From the NCBI RefSeq assembly GCF_003951095.1, contig NZ_QXGL01000001.1:310001-374000 (forward strand): 64,000 nt of DNA, written 5' to 3'. Below, piece by piece: positions 36,501 through 44,355 of this stretch (position 1 is its first letter; every line of letters begins with the position of its first letter). The stretch comes from Bifidobacterium goeldii. Lineage in GTDB: Bacteria > Actinomycetota > Actinomycetes > Actinomycetales > Bifidobacteriaceae. The notes beneath the pieces are model-generated. The model was not told the DNA's origin, did not search any database, and worked only from the letters and a program-made list of their open reading frames with translations. The position numbers and the translations under genes were made by a program.

Positions 36501-37222
36501 TGATCAACCTGCGGGGTCACCGTGTTCACGGTATCCTGCACCTGCTGAATCTTCTCATCGGTGGCACCGGCGTCAGCGGCGTTCTTCTGAGCCTCGGTCA
36601 GGGTATTCTTCGCAGCGTCAGCATTCGCATCAGCCGCATCCGCATCCTTCTGAGCCTCATTGACCTTGTTCTGCGCTTCGGTTTCCTTCTGCGCAGCATC
36701 AGCAGCATCCTTCTGCGCCTGTTCCACCTTGGTATCGGCGGCGGTCTTGTTGGCTTCGGCTTCGGTCACCTTGTCAGCAGCTTCACCCATCTCCGGCGTG
36801 TACTCACCAGAGGCGTCGCCCTTGGCGGCATCGTATTCCTGCTGTGCGGCGTCCTTGTCCTTCTGAGCCTGATCGACTTCGCCCTGCGCCTGATCAACCT
36901 CGGTCTGCTTGTCGGTCACATCCTGCTTGGCCGCGTCAATCTGTTCTTGGGTCGGAGCGTTCTTCTGCGCCTCATCAAGAGCAGCCTGCTTGTCAGCCAC
37001 ATCAGCCTTGGCGTCATTCAGATTCTTCTCGGCTTCGGAAACCGCGTCCTTGGTGACCTGATTCTGGTTGGGGTCTACCGGCTGGGTATTCGCGGTGACG
37101 TCATCGGCCATCGCATTCGGCGCCACCATACCAGACAACACCACCGTCGTCACAGCAGCAGTAGCCAACTTCTTATAATCCGGTGTCTTCTTCACCTTCC
37201 GACGAGCATGACGAGCAACCAT
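33551..37222 (-). CDS. sortase-anchored coiled-coil surface protein with CAP and Ig-like domains
   Basis: A 1223-residue secreted protein. A basic leader and hydrophobic segment end at PNAMADD near residue 40. A long heptad-like Lys/Ala/Asp/Gln-rich coiled coil runs to about 375. A CAP/SCP-like domain follows (about 400-600: INKLRVAEGQSEL, NHTYDTRRWGLGENIA, DVGHYLNIVD), as in SEC10/PgrA-type proteins. A second coiled coil runs to about 910. Two Ig-like DUF5011-type domains with near-repeated DVNTPGTYTLTYT follow, then an Asn/Gly-rich spacer. LASTG (1188-1192), a hydrophobic helix and RRRKTEER form the sorting signal. A likely role is adhesion or cell-cell contact. GGGAGAGG precedes the ATG. 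Two G tracts lie upstream of it. Confidence 0.9.
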   Translation of the reverse strand: MVARHARRKVKKTPDYKKLATAAVTTVVLSGMVAPNAMADDVTANTQPVDPNQNQVTKDAVSEAEKNLNDAKADVADKQAALDEAQKNAPTQEQIDAAKQDVTDKQTEVDQAQGEVDQAQKDKDAAQQEYDAAKGDASGEYTPEMGEAADKVTEAEANKTAADTKVEQAQKDAADAAQKETEAQNKVNEAQKDADAADANADAAKNTLTEAQKNAADAGATDEKIQQVQDTVNTVTPQVDQAQKDADAADKAAQDATAEKTEAVQKRDEAKDKLNTLNSELDALKTKRDNLQKQLDNANTDAEGIKLKQELADAQAKYDAKQAEVNTAEQAVSDAKDALDAAKTDETNKKAEAQKAADDAAGKKQAADTAQAQLDKGLLGFIEKNGSEAAKNLIKSDPKFQEWVQKGLVNPADKANAFNLSNVRKSLAYIEQINKLRVAEGQSELLVSDFIMVTAAGNNENTSYQYAQTEEYNHTYDTRRWGLGENIARSYYGGDDPADSSMIYMWYDAEKFEFDTYAKDDPNIEACRYKGMNCLIKVNKTLAEDVGHYLNIVDSTETATGFGTGIDNYHKTDKGTAVGTQQFQYNNYFQNVTGSDAKYTVAQFKQMLDEYENSLKNAPAEYEAAQKKAEEAQKAAETATTETGKKQAAYEQKVAEKDSLVAQAQVLKGALDSAQTAYNQWVDQHGEPSEGDQAAIEKLQTELNEVNTQITAKNAEINTQTGVVTELDQKVAAAEAKVTATQAAKVTADQTLAQKSEELKQAKEQLKTLTDLRDKVNAAQTAYTEAQAKQTAAANTLSEAKKALETAQGDKTAANKALGEAKQGAADAATALKAASDKLKALEDASGIKPEQLARIRVAYEKLNAQVKTLTEAKAKLEAAQKTLQTAKDTVAANDTALKAVEDAQKALNEAQVNLAAAQKAYDELTADKDAPVISGASSTEITQGDAFDPMSGVTGLDAKDGVVTVTFTGTVDVNTPGTYTLTYTAVDKAGNKTTVTRTVTVTAKSTTPENPGGGTTTPDKPADTTKPTITGADNVQITAGDAFDALAGITAADDVDGDVTKNITVTGSVDANTPGTYTLTYTITDAAGNTTTVTRTVTVQAKNTENNSGNTENGGSTNNGGNTENNGGNTENGGNTGNNGSNTENQGNGSENTGNSGTASNTQTTTPKVENDPSDTNAVIYAYGKKLASTGADATTAVLIAATLFAAGAGIEVIRRRKTEER
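33733..33912 (-). repeat. tandem repeats encoding the Asn/Gly-rich wall spacer
   Basis: Degenerate tandem units of 15-21 bp encode runs such as NTENGG, NTENNGG and NTGNNGS in the surface protein before the LASTG signal. Repeats of this kind change copy number readily, which would alter the distance of the domains from the wall. Confidence 0.75.
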
Positions 37223-37330
37223 TGCTGCCTCTCCCTTTCCGCGTGAAACCGCTGAATACTGGTGTCAATAGGCACGCACGTTGATTCATCAGAACACGTG
37301 GCACCCTGAATCCCTTATGCACGGAGATTA

Positions 37331-37340
37331 CCCCCCCCCC
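37331..37340. repeat. homopolymer of 10 C (G tract upstream of the surface protein gene)
   Basis: Ten consecutive C on the plus strand, that is G10 on the coding strand of the surface protein gene, about 108 bp before its ATG. It is the longest homopolymer I noticed in the window. Long G tracts cause slipped-strand phase variation in bifidobacterial surface genes. Confidence 0.85.
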
Positions 37341-37394
37341 TCAGACTCTGGCGCTCACGGCGGATTCTAGCGATCGTTGCAACACCTGGCCGAG

Positions 37395-37402
37395 CCCCCC
37401 CC
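37395..37402. repeat. homopolymer of 8 C (second G tract)
   Basis: Eight consecutive C on the plus strand, about 172 bp before the surface protein ATG. Between the two tracts the coding strand carries TAGAAT, a possible -10 element. Confidence 0.8.
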
Positions 37403-37436
37403 TATAGCCCGGAAAACCCTTAGCCGGTAGAACACA

Positions 37437-37478
37437 AAAAGCCGCTCTCCCCTACTGTTGTAGAGGAAAGCGGCTTTT
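37437..37478. terminator. terminator next to tRNA-Leu
   Basis: AAAAGCCGCT and AGCGGCTTTT pair as a 10-bp outer stem, with an inner CTAC/GTAG pairing. T-runs on both outer ends allow function in either direction; on the minus strand it ends the tRNA-Leu transcript. Confidence 0.85.
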
Positions 37479-37498
37479 GTTCAACCCTGTCAGCAAGG

Positions 37499-37577
37499 TG
37501 CCTCCGATGGGACTCGAACCCACAAGCCGAAGCGATCGATTTTAAGTCGACTGCGTATACCATTTCGCCACGGAGGC
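37499..37577 (-). tRNA. tRNA-Leu (anticodon UAA)
   Basis: Read on the minus strand: acceptor GCCTCCG pairs with CGGAGGC, and the discriminator is A. The D arm is GCGAAATGGTATACGC. The anticodon arm is GTCGA-CTTAAAA-TCGAT with anticodon TAA. A variable arm of about 11 nt (class II) follows, and the T arm is GTGGG-TTCGAGT-CCCAT. The 3-prime CCA is not encoded (CCT follows). Length about 79 nt. Confidence 0.95.
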
Positions 37578-37700
37578 TTGATCTGCCTGTACAGATCGAC
37601 CATCTTACTATACGACATGATCGAACGTTCTGACAGACAAATCGTCAATTTGGCATCGTACAGCGTTTTGCTGCTGAATAATGCCACTGAGTTTTGTTTG

Positions 37701-38696
37701 TTACTGAGCGAGCAGACGACGCCCACAATCAAGCACAATACCGTCCAGCAAACCGTGTTCGCTAGCAATATAGGAGTCGATCGGAGTACCATGATCCGCT
37801 TCAGCTGCGGCGGAAACCTTCGCGAGTACGCGGTTCCATACCACTGCGCCGCCGCCTACCACATCAATACGCCCCGGGTGAATCGTCTTATATTCAGCGC
37901 GCTCAGCGCGTGTCATACGCAAGAATCGGTCATCAATCGCATAAGCATCTTCATTAGCAATACGCACACCGTCCACGCGAGTGTGATCGTATTCCTTTAA
38001 TCCCAGAGCCAGCGCGCTCATCGTGGTTACTGTGCCAGACACGCCGATAATTGTGCGCGCTTTGCCAGCCGGCACAGTGCGGAACGCTTCGTCAATATGC
38101 TGGTCAACATCGGCAATAGCCTCCTCGATTTCACTGTCAGTCGGAGGATCAGTATGTAGATGGCGTTCAGTCATACGCACCGAACCAATGTTCATAGAGA
38201 ACGCAGCTTGCACCTGATCAGCAGGCGCGCTCACTCCGTCACCGCCCAATACCAGCTCGGTGGAACCTCCACCCAAATCCACAACAAGATACGGTGCAGG
38301 TAGCTCACCACGCGGCACAACACTGGTAGCGCCAAGGAAGCTCAGATCAGCTTCCTCAGTTCCAGGAATAACCTCGGGGCGCACGCCAAGAATGCGTTCG
38401 ATACCATCCTCAAATTCTTCGCGGTTAGCAGCATCACGAGTCGCAGACGTGGCAACGAAACGCAACTTATCAACAGGATGCTCCGCAAGCACGCCAGCAA
38501 ATTCACGCGCAGCCTCATAGGCGCGCTCCAGCGCTTCATCAGCAAACCGATGCGTTTTATCAACATCCTGACCCAAGCGAATCACGCGCAGAATACGCGG
38601 CACAATCACATGCATGCCTTGCTCGTCAACGCGCGCGATTTTCAGACGGATCGAATTTGTGCCGCAATCAATACCAGCTACGGTAACCGATGCCAT
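37701..38696 (-). CDS. Ppx/GppA-family exopolyphosphatase
   Basis: An actin-like-fold phosphatase of polyphosphate or pppGpp. Motifs: GIDCGTNSIRLKIA at the N-terminus, TSATRDAANREEF near 84-96, VVDLGGGSTELVLG near 140, and GVSGTVTTMSALALGL around 218. Length 331 matches the short actinobacterial type without the C-terminal HD domain. AAGGA precedes the ATG at 38696. It follows the DUF501 and divIC genes on the same strand, the common eno-divIC-DUF501-ppx cluster of actinobacteria. Confidence 0.94.
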   Translation of the reverse strand: MASVTVAGIDCGTNSIRLKIARVDEQGMHVIVPRILRVIRLGQDVDKTHRFADEALERAYEAAREFAGVLAEHPVDKLRFVATSATRDAANREEFEDGIERILGVRPEVIPGTEEADLSFLGATSVVPRGELPAPYLVVDLGGGSTELVLGGDGVSAPADQVQAAFSMNIGSVRMTERHLHTDPPTDSEIEEAIADVDQHIDEAFRTVPAGKARTIIGVSGTVTTMSALALGLKEYDHTRVDGVRIANEDAYAIDDRFLRMTRAERAEYKTIHPGRIDVVGGGAVVWNRVLAKVSAAAEADHGTPIDSYIASEHGLLDGIVLDCGRRLLAQ

Positions 38697-38747
38697 TCCT
38701 TGTTATCTCCTTACCAAACGACTCGAATCGTTCACACTAACAATTCA

Positions 38748-39326
38748 TCACTCAGCGTCAATGCTGCAACGGCACACATTCGGCGCGAATTCATCCACGA
38801 TACGCGCCAGCGTCAAATCACCAATAGGATTAACGCCCTCGCCCATCACCAGTGTTTGAGCCAGCAATGCGTGCAAACACTTAACACGAGTTGGCATGCC
38901 TCCCGCACTGGTTAATGCAATATGCGATTCATCATCGCCGAGACGTTCAGCTAATTCGTGACGGAATGCAAGATAACGTTGATGCGCATCAGCGTATGCG
39001 TGCGCGACTGTTTCATCCTCAGCAAGCAAGTCATTATATTCGCGCATCACGCCCGCAGCTTCCACATGAGACACTGCTTTAACAGCTTCTGGGCTCGTCA
39101 AATAGCACGTAGTTGGGAATGGGATACCACCTGGCAACATCGGTCGAGTCACCACTGCTAACGGTCGGCCACATACACAGCGAGCACCCACTGCCACCAT
39201 ACCGCGAGGGTACCGTCCCAGCTGACGTTCAACGATGTCGATGTCGGACTGCGTGGCAGGCTGGGCCATCAACGTATCAACAAGGCGTTTTGCTTCCTGT
39301 TCGAAGATTGTGTCGTTGTTGGTCAC
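38748..39326 (-). CDS. DUF501 family protein
   Basis: A 192-residue cytosolic protein of unknown function, recognised as DUF501 by its position in the eno-divIC-ppx cluster and by DIDIVERQLGRYPRGMVAVGARCVCGRPLAVVTRPML, PFPTTCYLTSPEAVKAVSHVEAAGVMREYN and SAGGMPTRVKCLHALLAQTLVMGEGVNPIGD. The start is a GTG at 39326 with GGAG at good spacing; that site overlaps the end of the divIC gene, so translation is coupled. The cysteines in CVCG and CRC could bind a metal, which is inference. Confidence 0.87.
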   Translation of the reverse strand: MTNNDTIFEQEAKRLVDTLMAQPATQSDIDIVERQLGRYPRGMVAVGARCVCGRPLAVVTRPMLPGGIPFPTTCYLTSPEAVKAVSHVEAAGVMREYNDLLAEDETVAHAYADAHQRYLAFRHELAERLGDDESHIALTSAGGMPTRVKCLHALLAQTLVMGEGVNPIGDLTLARIVDEFAPNVCRCSIDAE

Positions 39327-39332
39327 GCTGTA

Positions 39333-39890
39333 TTACTCCTTGCCGGTTGTTGTGTTCGTGTCGGTTTTCGTATCTGTTGTATTGGTATTTGAGTCAGAAC
39401 TGCTGTTCTTGCTACTCGATGATGCGTCTGACGAATCTGTTGATGTTGTTGCCGGATCAGCATCTGCTTTTTTAAACGCGTAGGCCAGTTCGCTATACCA
39501 AGGAAGTGCTTTTTTATCAGACGATGTGCCACTCGAACTCGTGGAACTCTGCGACCCGCCAGTCACCGCTTCAGGATGCTCCACGCGTACAGACTGTTCG
39601 CCTGGGAACACGAATCCGAGTCGTTCGCGTGCCTGCGCGGCAACATAACTGTCATCGTTCCATCGAGCAATATCATTCTCTAGGTCTTGTTTCTTCGCAA
39701 CAAGTGCAGCCTCTTGTTTTTTGAGACCATTGAGCTCTGCCAAGTTCAGCGCATACGTATGGAACGTAGACACCATTTGGATAGCGCCCAATGCGACGAT
39801 GAACAAGGATACAAAGAAAGCGATAGGGCCGGCGCTGCGACCGCGTTTTCCGGTTTTTTTCCGTTGACGGGTATTCCGGTTCATGCTCAT
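39333..39890 (-). CDS. septum formation initiator family protein (DivIC/FtsB-like)
   Basis: A bitopic division protein of about 185 residues. A basic N-terminus is followed by a membrane helix (about 23-43: GPIAFFVSLFIVALGAIQMVS) and a coiled coil (LAELNGLKKQEAALVAKKQDLENDIARW) that would pair with FtsL and FtsQ at the division site. The C-terminal 70 residues are Ser/Thr/Asp-rich and probably disordered. DDSYVAAQARERLGFVFPGE is the family hallmark. ATG codons at 39890 and 39884 are both possible; neither has a good ribosome-binding site, and the eno terminator hairpin ends just 14 bp before them. Confidence 0.86.
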   Translation of the reverse strand: MSMNRNTRQRKKTGKRGRSAGPIAFFVSLFIVALGAIQMVSTFHTYALNLAELNGLKKQEAALVAKKQDLENDIARWNDDSYVAAQARERLGFVFPGEQSVRVEHPEAVTGGSQSSTSSSGTSSDKKALPWYSELAYAFKKADADPATTSTDSSDASSSSKNSSSDSNTNTTDTKTDTNTTTGKE

Positions 39891-39904
39891 AGCCAATAAA
39901 AATA

Positions 39905-39936
39905 CCCGGCGCATTCGACTTGACGAATACGCCGGG
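39905..39936 (-). terminator. terminator after eno, abutting the divIC start
   Basis: CCCGGCGCATTCG and CGAATACGCCGGG pair with one internal mismatch and a 6-nt loop. On the minus strand TATTTTTATT follows. The hairpin stands 64 bp past the eno stop and 14 bp before the divIC ATG. Confidence 0.85.
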
Positions 39937-40000
39937 CAACGTATTACCCACTTGGGCGATCAGCGAGTTGAGACAAATATCATCTCAACTCAAGACTGAC

Positions 40001-41335
<1,335 letters not shown>

Positions 41336-41386
41336 TTAAGAATACCGGGATTTGTGGACGACGCGCAAGATTAGGCGACACAATAA

Positions 41387-41400
41387 TGTGAACGCTCACA
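41387..41400. promoter_or_regulatory. LacI-type operator upstream of eno (AraQ/MalR1-like)
   Basis: TGTGAACGCTCACA differs in one position from the perfect palindrome before pyk at 330-343. It lies upstream of the predicted -35 of eno, a position that fits activation or modulation rather than simple blocking. The regulator name is inferred from known bifidobacterial central-carbon regulation. Confidence 0.65.
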
Positions 41401-41443
41401 TCATTGCGGTGGTGCCCTACTCCCCTATCGAACAATCATTGGC

Positions 41444-41953
41444 CTATAGGATTTGCTCCATACCGATCTTATACGGCTTAAGACCCAAACGCTCATAGAA
41501 CGCCTGCGCCCCAGGATTGCACGACCACACGTTAAGCGTCACGTTATAACAGCCGGTTTTGCGCGCAAAATCAAGCACATGCTGGTACAACGCAGTGCCA
41601 ACGTGACGACCGCGCGCCGCTTCGTCTACACAGATGTCGTCAATGTACAGTGTCGTGATGTCAGTGAGAATATGACTATCCGCGTGGCGTTCGAACACGC
41701 AGAACGCGTAACCGTACAGGGTCGCGTCATCATCAGCGAACGCGCCGAATACCGGCGTCTCATCATTCGAGAGAATATCTGCCAGCTCATCGTCTGTGTA
41801 CTTGGTCACACCGGTGTTAAACAGATCCGGGCGTCCCTGATGATGCACTTCCAGCACCTCACGCAGCAGCTTATGCAGCTGCGGGATATCGCGCACCTCG
41901 GCACGGCGGATGTATATGTTGACGGCAACTGTAGAGTCTTGCTCTTCACTCAT
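41444..41953 (-). CDS. GNAT-family N-acetyltransferase
   Basis: A 169-residue acetyl-CoA-dependent transferase. The acetyl-CoA loop is VDEAARGRHVGTALYQHVLDFA, preceded by TLYIDDICV and followed by NVTLNVWSCNPGAQAFYERLGLKPYKIGMEQ, the classical motif B. The substrate is not known. The ATG at 41953 is used because the longer frame begins with TTG and has no ribosome-binding site. A recombination repeat of the adjacent hsdS shuffling system lies only 66 bp upstream of its start, so inversions there would change what stands before this gene. Confidence 0.88.
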   Translation of the reverse strand: MSEEQDSTVAVNIYIRRAEVRDIPQLHKLLREVLEVHHQGRPDLFNTGVTKYTDDELADILSNDETPVFGAFADDDATLYGYAFCVFERHADSHILTDITTLYIDDICVDEAARGRHVGTALYQHVLDFARKTGCYNVTLNVWSCNPGAQAFYERLGLKPYKIGMEQIL

Positions 41954-42018
41954 GTTCGCCAAGTGTATCGTGCAATGTACGTCTCATACAGATACTTCTC
42001 ACCATTCATTGCTTTGTT

Positions 42019-42031
42019 AAACGGCCATTTG
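42019..42031 (+). repeat. hsdS inversion repeat A
   Basis: AAACGGCCATTTG, encoding the NGHL of the HsdS central region. The match to repeat C (45075) extends to 24 bp on the right side. The 13-bp core is itself nearly palindromic around GGCC. Confidence 0.9.
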
Positions 42032-42686
42032 TTGGAGTTGCTAAGAAGTCTTTGGCGAGAAGTCTGCAATGAATCTTCTACAGTGGTCCCACTGAGTCAA
42101 ATCGTAAACATAATGTCTGGAGGTACCCCTAAGACCAGCAATTCTGATTACTGGAATAATGGTGTTATTCCCTTTTTCACTCCTAAGGATGCCGGTCAGC
42201 CATATACTCGTTCCACCGGGAAATATATTACCCATTTAGGCTTGGACAATTGCAATAGCGAATTATATCCGGTTGGCACTGTTTTTCTAACCGCAAGAGG
42301 AACTGTCGGGAAAATATCGATTGCAGGAGTACCTATGGCAATGAATCAATCTTGTTTTGCATTTTCAGGGATTGACATTAGTCAATCTTCAGTGTTCCAA
42401 ATAATAAATTCAACGGTCCGATCTTTGCGAGCGAAAGCTAATGGAGCAACATTCGCAGCAATTAATATACGCGATCTGAATAGCGAAAATGTACATATAC
42501 CTTCAAAGAATCTTATAAAGATTTTTCAGCAACATGCAGCACCATTACATAAGACGTTGCTTCTAAACTCTTCAGAAATAGATAAATTAACCCTAATACG
42601 CGATACGTTGCTACCTAAACTCATGTCAGGTGAGATTGATGTATCGAAGGTCGAATTGCCTACGTCACCAGCACAAAACATTCATG

Positions 42687-42699
42687 CAAATGGCCGTTT
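42687..42699 (-). repeat. hsdS inversion repeat B (inverted)
   Basis: CAAATGGCCGTTT, the exact reverse complement of the repeat A core, at the right end of the silent cassette. Confidence 0.9.
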
Positions 42700-42781
42700 G
42701 TCTGTCAACATCGTTGTTTTCCGTGGTTCGCATTATGTAATGCATGTATTCCGTACACGCATCGAAGCGAAAGAATCCACA

Positions 42782-43756
42782 ATGATAGGAAACAACACCA
42801 TCGAATCAATCTTGACATCCATGCAGAACACGTTGGACGCACGACAGCTCAGACAGCTCAAAGCCGTGCTGTCAGCCAATCTCAGCACAGAAAATCTTCC
42901 CGAGAATAGCAATGAAACCAAAGAACTGCTAAATTCCTTCCTTACCGCCAAGGAACTTGAAGGATGCAGCGAACGCACGTTGAAATATTATGATTCGACG
43001 CTCACTCACTACATCAGAAAAACCACTACTCCTCTAACCCAAGTGGACACGGAACAGCTTCGAGCCTATCTCACCGAATACCAGGCGACACACGCCGTGG
43101 GAAAAGTTACGGTAGATAACATCCGTCGTATTCTTGCTACGTTCTTCTCATGGTTAGAAGATGAGGATTACATCGTCAAAAGCCCAGCTCGCAAGATACG
43201 TCGCGTGAAAGCCCCGATTAGAGTCAAGGAAACCATCTCAGATGAGGATATGGAACGATTGCGTGATGGCTGCGAAACACCACGCGATCTCGCGATGATT
43301 GACTTGCTTTCATCCACCGGTATGCGAGTTGGCGAATTAGTGAAGCTCGACCGTGACAGTGTCAACCTCAACGAGCGTGAATGCATTGTGCAAGGTAAAG
43401 GCAACAAAGAACGCAAAGCCTACTTTGACGCCAGAGCCAAGCTTCATCTTGAAGAATACCTGCAAGGTCGCAACGACGATAACCCTGCCCTATTCGTCGG
43501 TCTCGTCGGCAACCACGAACGCATTGCCATCTGTTCTGTGGAAAGTCGACTTCGCGCCCTTGGAAGGAAACTACAGCTCCCCCGCATTCACCCGCATAAG
43601 TTCCGTCGAACCATGGCCACCAACGCCATCAACCGCGGCATGCCAGTCGAGCAGGTGCAAAAACTGCTCGGACACGTCAAAATAGATACCACCATGCAAT
43701 ATGCTCTCGTCAGTCAGAGCAACGTGAAAGCGTCGCACCGTAGGTATCTGGGATAA
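42782..43756 (+). CDS. tyrosine recombinase (XerC/D-like) of the hsdS shuffling locus
   Basis: A 324-residue site-specific recombinase. The N-terminal SAM-like core-binding domain (LNSFLTAKELEGCSERTLKYYDSTLTHYI, about 45-130) precedes the catalytic domain. The catalytic residues are Arg in SSTGMRVGELVKLD, Lys in VQGKGNKER, His and Arg in HPHKFRRTMATN, His in LLGHVKIDTTMQYA and the Tyr of MQY. Such enzymes accompany phase-variable type I hsdS genes and act on short inverted repeats inside them. The ATG at 42782 is in frame with the upstream cassette and has a weak ribosome-binding site, so the exact start is uncertain. It lies between repeats B and C and would itself be inverted in some rearrangements. 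Confidence 0.92.
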   Translation: MIGNNTIESILTSMQNTLDARQLRQLKAVLSANLSTENLPENSNETKELLNSFLTAKELEGCSERTLKYYDSTLTHYIRKTTTPLTQVDTEQLRAYLTEYQATHAVGKVTVDNIRRILATFFSWLEDEDYIVKSPARKIRRVKAPIRVKETISDEDMERLRDGCETPRDLAMIDLLSSTGMRVGELVKLDRDSVNLNERECIVQGKGNKERKAYFDARAKLHLEEYLQGRNDDNPALFVGLVGNHERIAICSVESRLRALGRKLQLPRIHPHKFRRTMATNAINRGMPVEQVQKLLGHVKIDTTMQYALVSQSNVKASHRRYLG

Positions 43757-43826
43757 TCTCATCCACTTCCTCTTATAATCGGAATCAACACTGGTCAACA
43801 CTCACTATCAGCGGAAGGAAGTAGGT

Positions 43827-44129
43827 TTGAACGCAACAGAAAGCGCTACACAGCAGGCAAGCCATACCGCATATCTGAGTGCAGAGAACGGCTTCACTGT
43901 GTTTGAGTACGGTAAGACACGCATACGATTCCGCGCCCCCTACTCATTGGAACGGTATACCGGTGTCAAGCAATGGGACAACGGATACCTCGTGGTGGAT
44001 GCGAAATACCGGCACAATACCACACCAGAAGAAGAATACATCGACTTGGAACCGGTGCTCACGGATCTCTACATCGACGCTAACCATTTTCTACAGCCGA
44101 TTCAGAAAGTCGAGATAGCCCATGCCTGA
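43827..44129 (+). CDS. small protein of unknown function, first gene of the cassette before hsdS
   Basis: A 100-residue acidic protein without membrane segments. It contains FTVFEYGKTRIRFRAPYSLERYTGVKQWDNGYLVVDAKY and EEYIDLEPVLTDLYID. I do not recognise the family with certainty. The start is a TTG at 43827 preceded by a strong GGAAGGAAG; the first ATG inside is much later. It overlaps the next gene by 8 bp. Together with the two following genes it lies directly upstream of hsdS in one apparent operon. Antitoxin, anti-restriction or methylation-related roles are possible but unproven. Confidence 0.72.
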   Translation: MNATESATQQASHTAYLSAENGFTVFEYGKTRIRFRAPYSLERYTGVKQWDNGYLVVDAKYRHNTTPEEEYIDLEPVLTDLYIDANHFLQPIQKVEIAHA

Positions 44130-44355
44130 TATCGCTTCGATTGCCGGTAGCGCAGGAATGATCGTGAACGGTTATGCGTTCACCAAAACAGATGACGGAC
44201 ACGTCAAGGTGCTGAACCTTAATGCGCCAGAATCGGCTCTGGTACTCGACCATGACGGCAACGTGCTGGAAACCAGCATGGACGACATGGAAGTCGGTAT
44301 CGTGCAAGAATACTATCGAAACAACAAGGAGTTTCTGGAGGCTGACCATGCCTAA
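44122..44355 (+). CDS. small protein of unknown function, second gene of the cassette
   Basis: A 77-residue acidic protein: SIAGSAGMIVNGYAFTKTDDGHVKVLNLN, ALVLDHDGNVLETSMDDMEVGIVQEYYRNNKEF. It may be a short beta-rich domain with a C-terminal helix; this resembles small antitoxin-like partners (DUF2442-type or similar) that accompany DUF4160 proteins, but the match is not clear. The start overlaps the preceding gene by 8 bp and its end overlaps the DUF4160 gene by 8 bp, so the three are translationally coupled. Confidence 0.72.
   Translation: MPDIASIAGSAGMIVNGYAFTKTDDGHVKVLNLNAPESALVLDHDGNVLETSMDDMEVGIVQEYYRNNKEFLEADHA

Larger units (their letters stand above)
42019..42699 (+). pseudogene. 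silent hsdS cassette: C-terminal target recognition domain without a start
   Basis: From the first repeat the frame reads NGHLLELLRS, then a full HsdS target recognition domain (VPLSQIVNIMSGGTPKTSNSDYWNNG, FFTPKDAGQPYT, VFLTARGTVGKISI, FAAINIRDL) and the end IDKLTLIRDTLLPKLMSGEIDVSKVELPT. It has no N-terminal TRD and no start codon of its own. It is bounded by inverted copies of the 13-bp repeat at both ends, like the C-terminal half of the intact hsdS. It is a donor cassette rather than a dead gene. The frame runs on without a stop into the recombinase gene. Confidence 0.85.

Noticed and set aside
36257..37246. 329-residue Leu/Gly-rich frame opposite the surface protein gene
   Set aside because: The hydrophobic look comes from antisense reading of Lys/Ala/Asp coiled-coil codons; it is not a membrane protein gene.
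37499..37577. tRNA-Leu as an integration site for the surface protein gene
   Set aside because: No partial tRNA copy or integrase was found on either side of the surface protein gene.
41453..42018. N-terminal extension of the silent hsdS cassette across the GNAT gene
   Set aside because: This part is the antisense of the GNAT gene; the hsdS similarity begins at repeat A, so the long frame is chance joined to the cassette and the recombinase.
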